Made by a program: the position numbers and the translations under genes. The notes below the pieces were generated by a model that saw only the letters and a program-made list of their open reading frames with translations, was not told where the DNA came from and did not search any database. Shown in pieces: positions 23,454-35,657 of a stretch of 64,000 bases of DNA. Origin of the DNA: Pochonia chlamydosporia 170. Lineage: Eukaryota > Ascomycota > Sordariomycetes > Hypocreales > Clavicipitaceae. The stretch's first letter is position 1; every line of letters starts with the position of its first letter. The stretch lies in NCBI RefSeq assembly GCF_001653235.2, contig NC_035791.1, positions 186,001 through 250,000 on the forward strand. The letters run 5' to 3'.

Positions 23454-25295
23454 CTACTTTGGTATTCTTTCAATGATAAAGTCAGTCTCCGGCTCATCTG
23501 CCGTCTTCCACTCTTGATCCAAGTTGAGCCTAGTATAAGGTGGTTCTTCATGTGAAAAGACACTGCCTTCGAGGAAGGAATGGTACTTTATTCTCTCCTC
23601 AATCGTTCTTTCAACGCCCTCAATCACTCTTAGTTTCGGAAATTTTTCGCCTTTGCATGCCATGAGTTCGTCAATACTCTGATCAAAGTCGACCACTTCG
23701 CCTCTTGTATAATCGTAAATGCAGAGATACTCCAAGTTTGGCGGCAGAAGCTAAACGAGTGACTTTTGCGGCTTTGGCCCCACTTGCATCTCATGGGATG
23801 CGCCGTCATATAGCTCACAGCCAAAACCAAACAACATCTGTAGAGAGAGACTGAGGTATGTGAGCTGTGGAAAGTCGTGGAGGGAGCCAATGCCATTCAA
23901 AGGTTGGTCTGGCGGGTCGTCGTCTTCTTTAGGCTGGGGGTCTTGAATTTCAAGGTCCTTTTGGATATAGTTCGGGCCGTAGAACTCTCGCAGTGCTTCG
24001 TACGACTCGCCTTGTATTTTGCCCGAAAGTCCATCGTCATCCACGCCCCATGGAGCGGGCCAGGCCAGATCCTCAGAACTTAGGTTGAGTGTTTTGAGCG
24101 TATGCCGATGCTGGCGCAAGGCTTTTCCAAGAGTCCTTGATATGATGCAGGGCTTTGAACCATGTCTGGAAAACAGCCCACCTGTGGTCAGGGTAAATTC
24201 CTCCAGTGCTTTTGGGAATCGGATCATCTGGTCTAGCGGAAATGTGCGAATGTCGGATCGAGTGATATACATTTTCTTCATATTGGCAACGCGCTCAATA
24301 TAGAATTCCGGTTCCATGTTGTCGCAAACACCATCCATCGATATTGTCGTCATTGATGGTAATCGGTGAAATAGTCGCAGAGTTGCACCCAAGTAAAAGC
24401 TGTAGAAGTCTTCAGGGGGCTCATGCGCTGCCATCAAGGCACCGATATGAACATGCTGCAGCTTCTGTAATGCAGGCACAGGCGTCTCTCCGTAGTTTAC
24501 CATTCGCAAGTACTGGCCGAGTAGATCATAAAAGATGGTGCCAATATACAATGTGGAAATATTCTTGCAGAGTGACAGCAATAGGATGGCTGTCGTGTTG
24601 AAGTAATTGCGTGCCGGATCACGAAGCTGAATTTGGGGGGTCATGTTTCCCATTCGTCTGTTCGCCTCCCAGGCCCATGACTTGAGCATTGTATCTGTCG
24701 TGTCATTGGGAAGGCAGATATGTTTAATATACTCTTCAACGGCTAGATGGCCGTCATCTATCGGGTTTGTTTCTGTCTGGTTTGGACGCCTGAATTTTGG
24801 ATCCTTCATGAGAGGGCCGAAACGGGCCAAGGCAACCTCGCCAACGGCATCTGCGCTTGATGAATCACAAACGAAGTGCTTTATTAATGGGTAAAGCCGT
24901 TCGCTGTCGGTCATGCTTGTTAGACCAATGCGTTGGTATAATGGAAAACATTGGGAATCTGTGCTATAACGCGACCGGAACAGGTACATGTGACTTTGTG
25001 ATGGACTGATGGATTGTGGTGATGTGCGAAAACGAGGCGGCGCGTGAATGCGCGATATTGCTAGAGAAGACGGCCTGAGAAGAGTGGTGCATTGCCTCAT
25101 TGTGATGGAAAATACATTAAAGACACAAGATGCTGTGTTTGGAAACGATAAATATGGTCTGGCGTCTGAAGAGTGCAAGATGGAGGAGTGGCTCAGACCA
25201 GTGGAGACTATAGTTGGCCCACTGTAGAGACACCAGGCAGATGGACAAGAGGGCCGTGCGTCAACGCCTGCATGTGTAGCCTGAGCGTGTGTCAC
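23454..25295 (-). pseudogene. Leucine-rich-repeat (F-box-associated type) protein, one in-frame TAG
   Basis: A minus-strand frame runs from 25295 to a TAG at 23753-23751 and continues in the same frame to 23454, total about 613 codons. The middle and C-terminal parts have the irregular leucine spacing typical of fungal F-box/LRR proteins (PALQKLQHVHIGAL, FPQLTYLSLSLQ, LLPPNLEYLCIY). The stop sits inside the conserved-looking phrase SLV-stop-LLPPNLEYL, where Gln (CAG) is expected, so a single CpA-to-TpA change explains it. No F-box is visible, and the first ~110 residues read poorly, so the true start or a first exon is uncertain; a start near residue 113 or later is possible. If the stop is real, the last LRR segment (~99 codons) is lost. 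Confidence 0.65.
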
Positions 25296-27568
25296 TGGTT
25301 TGTGTAACCTTTAAGGTTAGCAACCTCGCTTATTATTATTATTATTCATTTATTACGGCCGGTGGGAAACCCAAGAGGGCTGCTATAAAAACTATGAAAA
25401 TACTACGGTCCTCAAGTTTGGCCATTGCCTCATTGAAGCCCATATGCCTTTATCGCCCGTTTGCTGCCCTTTCCCGCCTGTCCTCTTAATTTGCTGCGGT
25501 TTCTCGTGTTCAATGATTCTTCAAGCCGACTAGCTCGGGGCCTATTCCCCGAGTGTTCAGGATCCTATTTTCGGCAGCTGAAGCGGCGTCTGCTGTGTGT
25601 CACACGAGGTGATGATAGGGTTAAAGCGATGAGTTAGTGGTGAGTGGTTGTCGTAGTTTGTGCGATCTGCTTGTTGTCGAGACGGCCAGTAGCTAGCGCG
25701 AAGCGTATTGCTTTTGGGCCGTGATTCAACTTTTACGCCTTCGAATTAAGGTCTACTTGTGAGGGTTTTTGAGGGTCATTGGTATCTGTTGGGGGCCACT
25801 GTATGGCGGTCGTTCACTGGATGACATGACTGGGAAGGCGCAAGTATCACAACTATCCAAACTGCAGCTAGCGACGGGTTAACTTAACAGTGGATCGGTC
25901 CTTGTATTGGGATAACTAGCTGGGTCATTGGGACCTTCTTATACTGGGAAGCAAGCTGCCTGCAGCTGCCTTTTAAAGCACTGAGAGTTTGATATCTGCT
26001 GTCTCTGTTTGATAGCTGCAGAGGTTGTTTTAAAGCCGCAGCCACTGTATCGTAGTTGCTGGCATTATCTTCGTTGACAGCAAGTTATTTCGTTTGCGAA
26101 GATGTACAGGCCTAAGTGATATCAAGATCTTCACCGTGACTCGCGATTCTGACCCATAGTGCTACCGGTGTGCAGAAGTTACTCGATACTAGTCGATACG
26201 TGCTGCAGATTTCGTTGCAATTTTCAACTTCCTTGTCGATGATGGAGAGCAATTATAGGGGCTAAATCATAGAAGTTTCTCACTTAATTTAACCTTGAAC
26301 ATAGACACGGAGGAGAGAGAAGAAATCAATCATAGCAACACGCTAAATATCTGTCATTTAGTTCCTCATACTCTAAAGCAGGTCCACCTAGGTCATCTAG
26401 ACATCTATCATACAGTTGCTAGCTATATGTCAAATGTGTCAAATTGAAAAAAAATATATTTGATCCTTGACTTCGAAGCTATCTAGAGAAGCAATAGACC
26501 TCTTTATAGCTGGATGGAAGCCGTGTGCAGCTTCTATTTGTGATGGTATTAATAAAGTGATTGTTTGATAGCTGCAGCAACTATCACATAGCTTACTGAC
26601 AATATCGTTTGTTGACAACGCCAATTTACCGGTCCTTTCGCACATCCTGAACTCCGCTGGATCTGAACGATTCCTATGGTTATGGGGATAGTCTTGTCTT
26701 CCTGTACAAGTACACCTAAATAGAGAAATACAGCACAGCCTGTAACCAAAGTCGTCAATCATGCTCATCTTCATCCTGCACAAGTCTCCTCTATCTCTCA
26801 GGAGTGACTAGTACAATCGAGTCCTTCGGCGACACTCGACCGCCTTTCAGCATGTACGCCGTAGTTCTCTTTGCCATGAATTTAGATTCGGCGAGGGCTC
26901 TGCAAGCCTCAGCTTATTCGGAGGGCGCGAAGGTTCCTGTAACCCTTCGATCAAAATCTCAAACCATTCAATATGTGTACATGCTGCAACTGGTCCCTGC
27001 AGATATCCGGCAACGAGTAAATAATTTGACACTCTGCTTTGACTACCAAATTTGATATACCGCTAAGTGTTCACAGTGCCAGGCAATAAATACTACAGAT
27101 ACAAATCTTGTCGCTTTTATTTAGTCCACGGCAGCCACGGAGTCGCTATTATCAGCCTGATATTTACGATTAGCATCACTTTCTTCTTCTCGGCTACTAT
27201 CCTAATAAAGAAAGGATCTTTAGGCAGGTCCAAAGCCCTTACTAGCGCCGTGGCTACGGGCTAAAGTATAAAGGTGGTGCAATTTTAAATCCCCCAAGGT
27301 TTTGTGGCTAGACGATACCCCTTCTGTCTGGGTCTAGGCTGGTCTTAAATCTGCGTGACCAGATATTTCTCCCACATGGCGGCTTCTTGTTGGTCAGCAT
27401 CAGCCAAGCTGAGCAAATGCTTGTTCAATTTATTAGTTGTGCATGTATAGAGTAGCAATAGGGCTGAGCATGTAGTTTTCCTACAAGAAGGCTCACATAA
27501 GCCAGCACCGGCATTCTACCATTTACCTCTCACTTGAAAATCTCGCTGGCAAAGCAAATAGCACGATC
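25296..27568. other. Intergenic region between the LRR gene and the NLR gene
   Basis: No gene was recognised in these 2.3 kb. A (TTA)n microsatellite lies at about 25330-25350. Short overlapping minus-strand frames at 26439-26783 are cysteine-rich but have no clear signal peptide or family. The two flanking genes are divergent, so both promoters are expected here. Confidence 0.55.
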
Positions 27569-30500
27569 ATGGATCCGGTAAGCATTTTGACGATTATAGA
27601 CCTCTCAGCAAAGGTGCTCCTAGCATGTTATCGAGTGCAGTCCCAAATTAAAGCGGCAAAAGGTGATATTGGACAACTCATAGACGAGTTAGAATCTGTC
27701 TCAGTGGTGTTAGCAGAGCTTTATAGGGTTGTGGATCGAAATTCAACTCGATCTCTCGCTAATTTGGGGAACGCCTTGCTTGCCGATGTCGAAGGAGGGC
27801 CGCTCGCAGCAGTGCAGCGCGTTCTTGACGACTTGCAAGCTAAATTGCAGCCCATGTTGAAGCCCGGGCTAAAATCGAAAATCCTCTGGCCATTTGAATC
27901 GAAGACCATTCAGAGCAAAATTCAGGTGCTTCAAAACTCGAAAGCTACGCTTCAACTCGCGATATCATCATACCAGACTGCTATTCTAGGCAATCAAACC
28001 GAGAAACTTAGTAACCTGGAGAATAACAGGAACAACACAGAGCGCGCAAATATCTTAAAGTGGCTAAAAGTCTGTGATCCGGAGGCAAATCATCGATTGT
28101 CTTGCAAGCAGCACGAGCCACGCACTTCAGAATGGCTATTCGAAAATGCCACGTTTCAGAGTTGGGCGGACATGTCGCATCCCCTGCTTTGGTTGCATGG
28201 TATTCCTGGAGCAGGAAAGACAATTCTTTGTTCATCAATTATTGAGTATTTGCGCGGCAGAGTTGCCAACGATACTAGAACGCTTGTCTTGTACTTTTAC
28301 TTTGACTTCGCAGACAACAAGAAGCAGTCTGCAGCTAGTTTGTTGAAATCTCTGATATACCAGTTAATCGCGGCGTCAGCCGGCAGCAACATCGAACCAG
28401 CAATTGATCTATACGGACAATGCAATGCTGGTGCCGAGGAACCTGAGGTTGATGAACTGATTGAGACGTTTTCCGAGATATTGCCTGCCCGAGAATCTAT
28501 TTACGTCTGCATTGACGCACTCGATGAATGCTTTCGCGGCGACAGAGGAATTGTCTTTCAATTCCTTGAGACGTGCGCGGCAAAGAACAACTTGGTCGTA
28601 TCCATTACGAGCAGGAGGGAAGTTGACATTGAAGATGGGTTGAAGAAGTTTCTACTCGGTATCATCCCCATCGCGCGATCAACAGTTAACGCTGATATTC
28701 GTACTTGGGTTGAAAACAACATTGCCAGGGACAGTACTCTTTCCAAATGGCGACCAACTATTCAGCACGAAATGCTTGAAGCGATAGTCCAGGGATCAAA
28801 TGGCATGTAAGCTGGAGCCTTCTGTTATGTCTTGCATTGTGCCTTAGGTTGTGTTAACTTCTGGATAGGTTCCGTTGGGCAGTTTGTCAAATGGAAACGA
28901 TGAGACAGTGTATAACGCCGGCAATGATACGAGCTGAGCTGAAAGAGCTACCTCAGAATCTCGACCAAATGTATGATCGAATTTTGCAGGCAGTTCCTCG
29001 ATTGCATAGGCAGTATGTTCAATCTGCGCTGCATTGGCTGGCCTTTGCCACCCGGCCTCTGTTATTGGCAGAGCTCGCAGAGGCGGTGGTGATTGAACCG
29101 GAAAATACATTCGATCCAGATGCTTGTCGGTTAGTTGAGGACAAGAAGATACTGTAATTGTGTGGACCTCTCTTGACTGTTTCGAACGTGAAGCCGCAGT
29201 ACGGATCACAAGATTGGTTAAGCGAAAAACTGAGTCGAGAGCATGGAGCTACGTGGAGATACCAAGATGAAAGTTTCGACATGGCCGTTGTGTCCCTCTC
29301 ACATCAATCGGTCAAAGAATACATTACTTCCGACAGGTTAAGACAAAGTACATTGCGCAGCTATTCCACCTCAAAGGCACTCGCAAACGCCTTTCTTGGT
29401 GGTTGCTGCCTCAATTATGTCATGGCATATAGCCCGAACAATGTGGCTGCGAAGTTGGAATTCCAGGAATATCCGCTGTTGCAGTATTCAACAAGGAACT
29501 GGGAGGTTCATTGGAAAGCTGGGCGACTTTGCTCCGACCAGAAGATGAAAACTACAGTTCAGGATCTGATGTACCAGTTGTTGGATCCAGATCGACGGAC
29601 CGGGCTGGCAAACCTGCTTAATGCGTGTAACTTTGAATGGCAGTACGATCCATTTTACCGTGGATATTTTAGCTACCACGATAAGCTTACGATGAATCCA
29701 AAACAACACCTGCCCCCGTTGTATGTTGCCTCATACCTTGGGGATATTGAGCTGGTTGAGAAACTTACCGAGCGAGGATGTGATGTGTCGGAGCAAGCAG
29801 GGTTCTTTGGTAACTGCCTCGCCGTGGCAGCGTACCATGGCAACAAGGACGCGGTGAAGCATTTGCTTCAAAGAGGCGCCAATCCCAACATCACTTGTCA
29901 GAGCAAATACGGGACGGTGCTTCAGACAGCTTGTGTTGGAGGAAATCGTGACATCGTCTCAGATATTCTGGACGCCGGTGCCAATGTCAATACCCAGGGC
30001 GGGTTTTACAATACTGCCATAATTGCAGCAATGTCGAATGAGAATTTCGACATTGTAAATCTCCTGATGCAGCACGGCGCAGATCTTCACCTCGAGTCGT
30101 CTGACGGGTCTACTCTTTACACTGCCGCAAGCAAAGGGGATGTGAAATTGGTGGCCATGCTGCTTGGTGCTGGGCATGATATTAACCACGTTGGCTTGGC
30201 CGACGGGACGCCGCTTTATGGAGCTAGTGAAGCCGGATCTATACCAACCATGCAACTTTTGCTGCGCCATGGCGCCAATCCCAACATTGGAGGGAAAGGA
30301 GACTACGGATATCCGCTATGCGCAGCAGCACAAGGTGGGCATACGCAAGCTTGTCGGATCCTCCTTCGTGCTGGTGCAAATCCGAACCTGCACGGAGGAT
30401 ACAATGACATAACAGCGCTAGAATGTGCTATCGAGAGTCGAGACATGGCAACTTTCCGAGTCATTTTGGAAAGCGGTTGTGACCCGAATATCGTGGCGGA

Positions 30501-32892
30501 TAGGTATATCAACGCCTTCCACGGGGCATTTTGGACTGGTGAGATCGAGATGGCTAGGGTCTTACTAAATCGGGGGGCAGAGTTTGACGAAGTCTCTTTC
30601 TTGGAAAGCATAGAAAGATATGATCAGGACTCTTGGTTCTTCGAAACGATGCTTAGCCGCGGCGCTGCCGTTGATGCACACGGCGGTGACTCTGGTTCTG
30701 CACTCAACAGAGCTATTTCAGGCGGCTACGAAACAGCAGCTTGGTCTATCCTGGATAGGATGCCGTACCTTGACGCCCTGGGAAACAACGGAACCGCGTT
30801 ATACGCAGCCGTGGATAAGGGCATGAAAGACTTAGCCGTTCGGCTCATTGATCTTGGCGCCGACGTGAATAAGCGCACGGAAAGCTCCCCCCTGGACGCC
30901 GCCATTGATAATGAGTTTTTTGATATAGCCGATCTGCTACTCGATAACGGTGCTAGTATTGATGATGGAGGCTCTTTGATGGTTGCCATCAGCAACAACA
31001 ATGAAGAAGCCATCAATTATCTGATTAGAAAAGGGGCCGATGTCAACCACTTCGATCCAGCGAGAAAGTGTACTGCAGTCCAACATGCCGCGGAACGGGG
31101 GAGCATAAATATACTGTCATTGCTTATAGGCAACGGAGCAAAGCTGAATGGCAATGACGGGGAGAGCGGAGACCTTGTCCAGTACGCTCTGCTTTCAAGG
31201 GAGGCTTCTGTAGTACGATATGTGCTGGGACAAGGGGCACAAATTTCTGCAACAGAGGACTGTGGTAGTGCAATTTGGAAGGCCGTCCGTTTCGACATGT
31301 TGGACCTTGTGCCACTGCTGTTGCAAAGTGGCGCCAAAGTGGACGCAGTCGAACAAGGAGAAACTGGCCTGGGACGCGCCTGGCTAGACGGACACGATGA
31401 AATTGTCACACTTTTAGAGAACCACGGGGCATCTTTTGCAAATATAGGCGGTTCGACTTTTGTGGAGGCTATAACGCAGAAGCCAATGTCTGTCAAAGAC
31501 TTGCTTGACGCGGGTGTAGACCCCAACACCCACGATAGATATACCAGCGCTCTTACGGTAAGTAACACTATTTTGGGCCGACACCATGATTGCGAAGTTG
31601 TTACTGACTAACCTCAAAAGTCGGCTGTCTCGGATGGGAATTTTGATGTTTTGACACTGCTGATGGAATATGGCGCTGATCCCAATGCAGCTGTTGACAT
31701 TGATTGTGGCCCGTTGATGGAAGCATGTGGTAAGGACATGAAGCTTGTAGAGTACCTGCTTGAAAACGGCGCCGATCCGAATCGAATTAAAGAGGGATAC
31801 CAATATCCTCTCGTCAAGGCAGTTTTATGCGGGGACACAGATCTTGTTGAACTTCTTCTTGAACATGGGGCTGATGTACGGTATAAGAATGGATACATAT
31901 TTGGTAAGGGTTTTCGAAACAGCAAAAAGGTCCTTCCCAGTCTTCTGTCTGTCCCAATGACCCCGGAAGAAAGGCAGCTTTTTTTGGCGCAAGCCTTGCA
32001 AGCTGCGGCGTATTATTTTTCCCTAGACACGTTTGACTGGTTAGTCAGTATCGGTGCTGATGTGCACTTCACCGGCGGAGATTACGGAAGTGTCCTACAT
32101 GCGTCTGTGAGCAACTCTCAAGTCTACCAATCAGAGGACATCAACAACAAGAGGTTACTATTAGAGAAGCTTGTGGAAGTTGGAGTTGATGTCAACAAGG
32201 TTGACCCCAAAAGGACCTTTGGCCCAGCTCTCTTGGTGGCAATGGAGAATGGAAGTCGCCTGACCACCACCATACTCCTTGATGCTGGCGCGGACCCGAA
32301 CTTGGGAGGCGGAAAACTTCACAGTCCATTACAAGTGGCGTACCGCCGTCAGTGGGATGATATTGCTGAGCGTTTGATAAAATCAGGTGCAAATATCAAT
32401 GCTATTGGAGGGACTTATGGAAGTCCACTTCACGCTGCTGCATACACTCACAATACCACAGCTATTACGTTTCTACTGGAGAACGGCTGCACAACATTGC
32501 ATGACATTCTGGGCAAGTACGGTTCTGTCATGCAGACGGCGGCTAAAGAGAATGCCATCAAAAACGGTGGCTTTCATCGAGGCGGCCCCAGTGTACTAGC
32601 CATGAAAAAGCTGTTGTCGTATGGTGCTGACCCTCATGCACTCGGGGGCAAGTATGGCTGCGCATTGCAGATGGCTGCAAAGTCGAATAACCTTCTGGGT
32701 GTAAGATGGCTCATTTCGAACGGGGCTGATCCAGCTTTGGTGATTGAGAATTCGAAGTACAAAAGCGCCTTGAATGCGGCCCGTCACAAGAAACACTGGG
32801 CCATTGTTTCCTATCTGGAGCAATGTCTAGGGTCCAGGAAGAACACATTGACCGTTGGATCAGCTGGCTCAGCCCATGGACATGGAGAATAA
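27569..32892 (+). pseudogene. NLR-like HeLo-like/NACHT/ankyrin protein, one in-frame TAA
   Basis: Three exons (27569-28806, 28869-31557, 31621-32892) would encode about 1,732 residues. Residues 1-~200 match the fungal STAND N-terminal (HeLo-like) type, starting MDPVSILTIIDLSAKVLL. A NACHT domain follows, with Walker A GIPGAGKT (residues ~211-218) and Walker B IYVCIDALDE (~310-318). From about residue 697 to the end there are some twenty ankyrin repeats (HGADLHLE, GANPNI, GADVNK phrases). Both introns are 62-63 bp with canonical ends. Codon 509 (29155-29157) is TAA in KKIL-stop-LCGPLLTVS; CAA (Gln) is expected and the frame continues open afterwards. Such proteins are thought to act in non-self recognition and programmed cell death. 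As it stands, only the N-terminal and NACHT part is made. Confidence 0.85.
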
Positions 32893-32988
32893 GGTACGCA
32901 ATGTCTTCTAAATAGCCGATACGGATGTCAATGATCGAAAGAATAGCCACCACCATGTGAAAACCAGAGGCCATCACGTTCATGATGC

Positions 32989-34115
32989 TCAGTCTTGCAC
33001 ACCTTGAATGAGGTTCTTAATGCCGGTTCCTCGTTTTGTTTTCTCCCATGCCTCTGTCGCATGCTCGAATGGCACGACGGAGCTAATCATCGTGCCTACT
33101 TGCACCTTGCCCGCACTCAGAAGCTCAATAGCAATGTCATAATCGCCAGGACCGTACCTGAAGGATGTCTTGAGAGTGACTTCCTTTTCCATCATGGTGC
33201 CCAAAGGCAAAGTTTGTTCCGGTCTCCCCATCCCGATTTGCACAAAAGTAGATCCAGCCGCGGATGCATGCAAACCCGTTTGCGCAGAAGACTGGACACC
33301 AGTACATTCCAAGACGACATCCACCCCATTTGGCATTCTGTTCTCTTTTTTAAATCTCGCAGCATCATCAGCGGGAGATACCGTGGGATCTGAAAGGAAA
33401 GTCATGCAGTTGACAAAAGAACGCGCAAAGTCCAACTTGGTCTCGTTTATGTCTGCAACACAGACTGTCTTTGCCCCAAATGCACTTGCGACTGCCGCGC
33501 AAAGCAATCCGACAGTACCAGAGCCTTGAACCAGGACAGCTTGTCCTGGAGCTAGTTTGGCCATACGCACACCATGGACTGCCACACTGAGCGGTTTAAC
33601 TAGGACTGCCTCCTGTAGGCTAAGACATTCAGGAATTCTGTGAATAAAATCTTCTGGAACTCGGAAAAGTTGAGTAAGAACACCATGAGTTCCTGGGGGG
33701 TCTGCAGCAAATCTCATTTCGGAGCACAGGTTGTATTTTCCTGCCTTACAAAGCTTGCATCTCCGGCATGGAAACCCCGGTTCTATTGCAACTCGATCGC
33801 CGAAGGAAACTGTAGTCACCGCGGGTCCAACGGCGTGAACGATTCCAGATGCTTCATGGCCCATGACAAGTGGTTCCTGCTCAGAGACGTGTCTGGTGAT
33901 CCCTCCATGGGTCCAGAAATGTACCTAGCTCATGTTGTCAAGGATGATTGACTTTGTCGAATTTTCGTTATTGCGTTACTTACATCACTTCCACAGACCC
34001 CAACGAATGATATACGGACCAAAACATCATGGGGGTCCTCTATCTGAGGAAGCGGGCGGTTTTCGAATTTGGCCTTACCAGGACCATAAAGCATGCACGA
34101 CAAGTTCATCTGCAC
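32989..34115 (-). CDS. Zinc-dependent polyol/alcohol dehydrogenase (sorbitol/xylitol dehydrogenase type)
   Basis: Two exons (34115-33984 and 33924-32989; 59-bp intron starting GTAAGT) encode 355 residues, the usual length of medium-chain dehydrogenases. Catalytic zinc ligands lie in VGVCGSDV and MGHEASG; the structural zinc uses the four cysteines of CRRCKLCKAGKYNLC. The NAD(P) site reads QGSGTVGLLCA, with the acidic ADINETK after the second strand pointing to NAD rather than NADP. The likely reaction is reversible oxidation of a sugar alcohol to a ketose in the cytosol. Translation could instead begin at the internal Met 8 (34094). The gene converges with the NLR gene, their stops 96 bp apart. 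Confidence 0.92.
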
Positions 34116-35032
34116 ATGTTCAGCATATGGAAGAGCGGGTCGTGAATAAAACTGACCTTTTCAGTTGTTTTTTTCCTCGTAAAAACACTCACGTGGCTAA
34201 AGGAAACGCCAGTCCTAGTGACGGTAAAATGATGAAAGGGACGAAGTTGTGCATGTCATGGAGGCTGGCTTCTGCTAGATGCAGTGGTTGATCTCCCCGC
34301 TCCATGCCTCCAATCTCCGAGTTCAAAGAGCCAAGTCTTTTGTGGAATATACCCAAACAGGGCAAATGCCGCCCACGATATCAAGAATGTTTATTCCGTC
34401 CACAGTTACATTTTACCCCTCTGTTAGATTCCTCGGGCCCCAAAAAGCCTGTTGATTAGCCTTCTAACACCCTGGACTATTTTCCCAGTATGATATCATT
34501 AGAGGAAGGAGTATTCTAACCCCGCAAGCGAACTGGTGGTCAAGATCGGATCACAGTGCGCCGAGCCGACTTCGGCGGCATTAAACATCGATCACAGGGA
34601 GAGTTAAAGAGTCTGGTGACGTGGCAAGAGCTCTGCGAGTTTAATTCACATAGGGTGGTCTATAAAAAACGCTTAACCAGTCAAAAGACAGAGCAGCCGG
34701 ATTCTTGACTGCGAGGAGCATGACCTATAAATATTAGTCTTTAACTCCGCACTACCGTGATTTAACTATCACCATTGGCGCAATAATCTCTCCCAATTCA
34801 CTGTAAACTAACAGGTACAAGCGTGAGTACAATTAACGATCATAGTAAAGCGTCCCAGACAGAATACACTCCCACTACCGCGTATTTGACGATTATCCTG
34901 CGTTTGTGGCAAGATTAGGCTTCACAGAAGTGGACGGTGATTTACTGGCTTCAGGACATACTTGGGAAATGTCTTCTTCACGTAGTTTTGAGCAACATAC
35001 AGCATATCAATAATTTTTAGATGTACATTTAG
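34116..35032. other. Promoter-side intergenic region of the dehydrogenase
   Basis: No open frame with family features was found. The stretch 34,640-35,030 is moderately AT-rich, with TATAAA-like words at about 34,661 and 34,727. Nothing else is recognised. Confidence 0.5.
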
Positions 35033-35657
35033 CTACAAACTATAGCCTCTAAATATGACGGCAAGGCAAGTTCCAAATTCTACTGCAAGTTCTGCACAGA
35101 AAATCCCGGCGCTTGCGTGATGGCACTCCCCTGGGACAAATCCCAGCACCAGAAACCTCGGGGTTATTTTGCCTTTCCATCTGACGAAATAGTCTTCGCG
35201 CCGGAGATGTATCAGGTTCGCCATGACAATAATCGTTCGGTTTCCAATGTGCATTTGAGCGAAGTCGAGTTCCAATACCGACGTTTAGGTATCGTCCTGA
35301 AACTTTCTGTGTCGATGACTCCAAGAAGAGCATCTATCTCATCCAGGGTCCGGTGCTGGTTAGCCCAAACTTGCTCCAGAATCTCCTTTCTTTACCCTGG
35401 CCCCTTGTCATTTCGTCCATCTCAGCCTTAAGGACCGGGTTAATTCCTTTTTTCTTTAGCTTTTCTTGTTTTTCCAGTGGTATCTTGTGCACAGGATGAT
35501 CAGGGCGTAGTTTTGATTCCTCCTCAACTGATCCCATTGACGGGGTTTTGCCCCATCGATATGCTGCTTCAGCTGCCAGTCGACGCTCTTCGTTTGTGTT
35601 CATCCCACTGGTCTTTGACGACGTCGTTGTCTCTGAGTTCGACTTGAATTTTTGCAT
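35033..35657 (-). pseudogene. Decayed gene of unknown function
   Basis: The minus strand opens at 35657 (MQKFKSNSE) with a charged, helical sequence (EERRLAAEAAYRWGK, later PLEKQEKLKKKGINP) that looks coding for about 87 codons. Near 35400 the plausible reading moves to another frame: RKEILEQVWANQHRTLDEID continues for about 45 codons, then meets TGA, TAA and TAG stops that each could come from CGA, CAA and CAG. This suggests one frameshift plus C-to-T nonsense changes. An alternative is a short 107-residue protein ending at 35334. No family is recognised, and a protein-like plus-strand frame overlaps part of it (35117-35431), so the assignment is tentative. Confidence 0.4.

Noticed and set aside
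26439..26783. Small cysteine-containing frame that could be a secreted effector
   Set aside because: No clear signal peptide, and two overlapping frames are equally open; evidence too weak.
29130..29199. An intron that would remove the TAA in the NLR gene
   Set aside because: The GT-AG pairs tried (donors at 29130 and 29154, acceptor ending 29199) are short, change the frame and would delete the conserved-looking CGPLLTVS segment.
35400..35440. A very short intron to repair the frame of the small gene at 35.0-35.7 kb
   Set aside because: The only GTAAAG/CAG pair is about 40 bp and leads to an immediate stop in the new frame.
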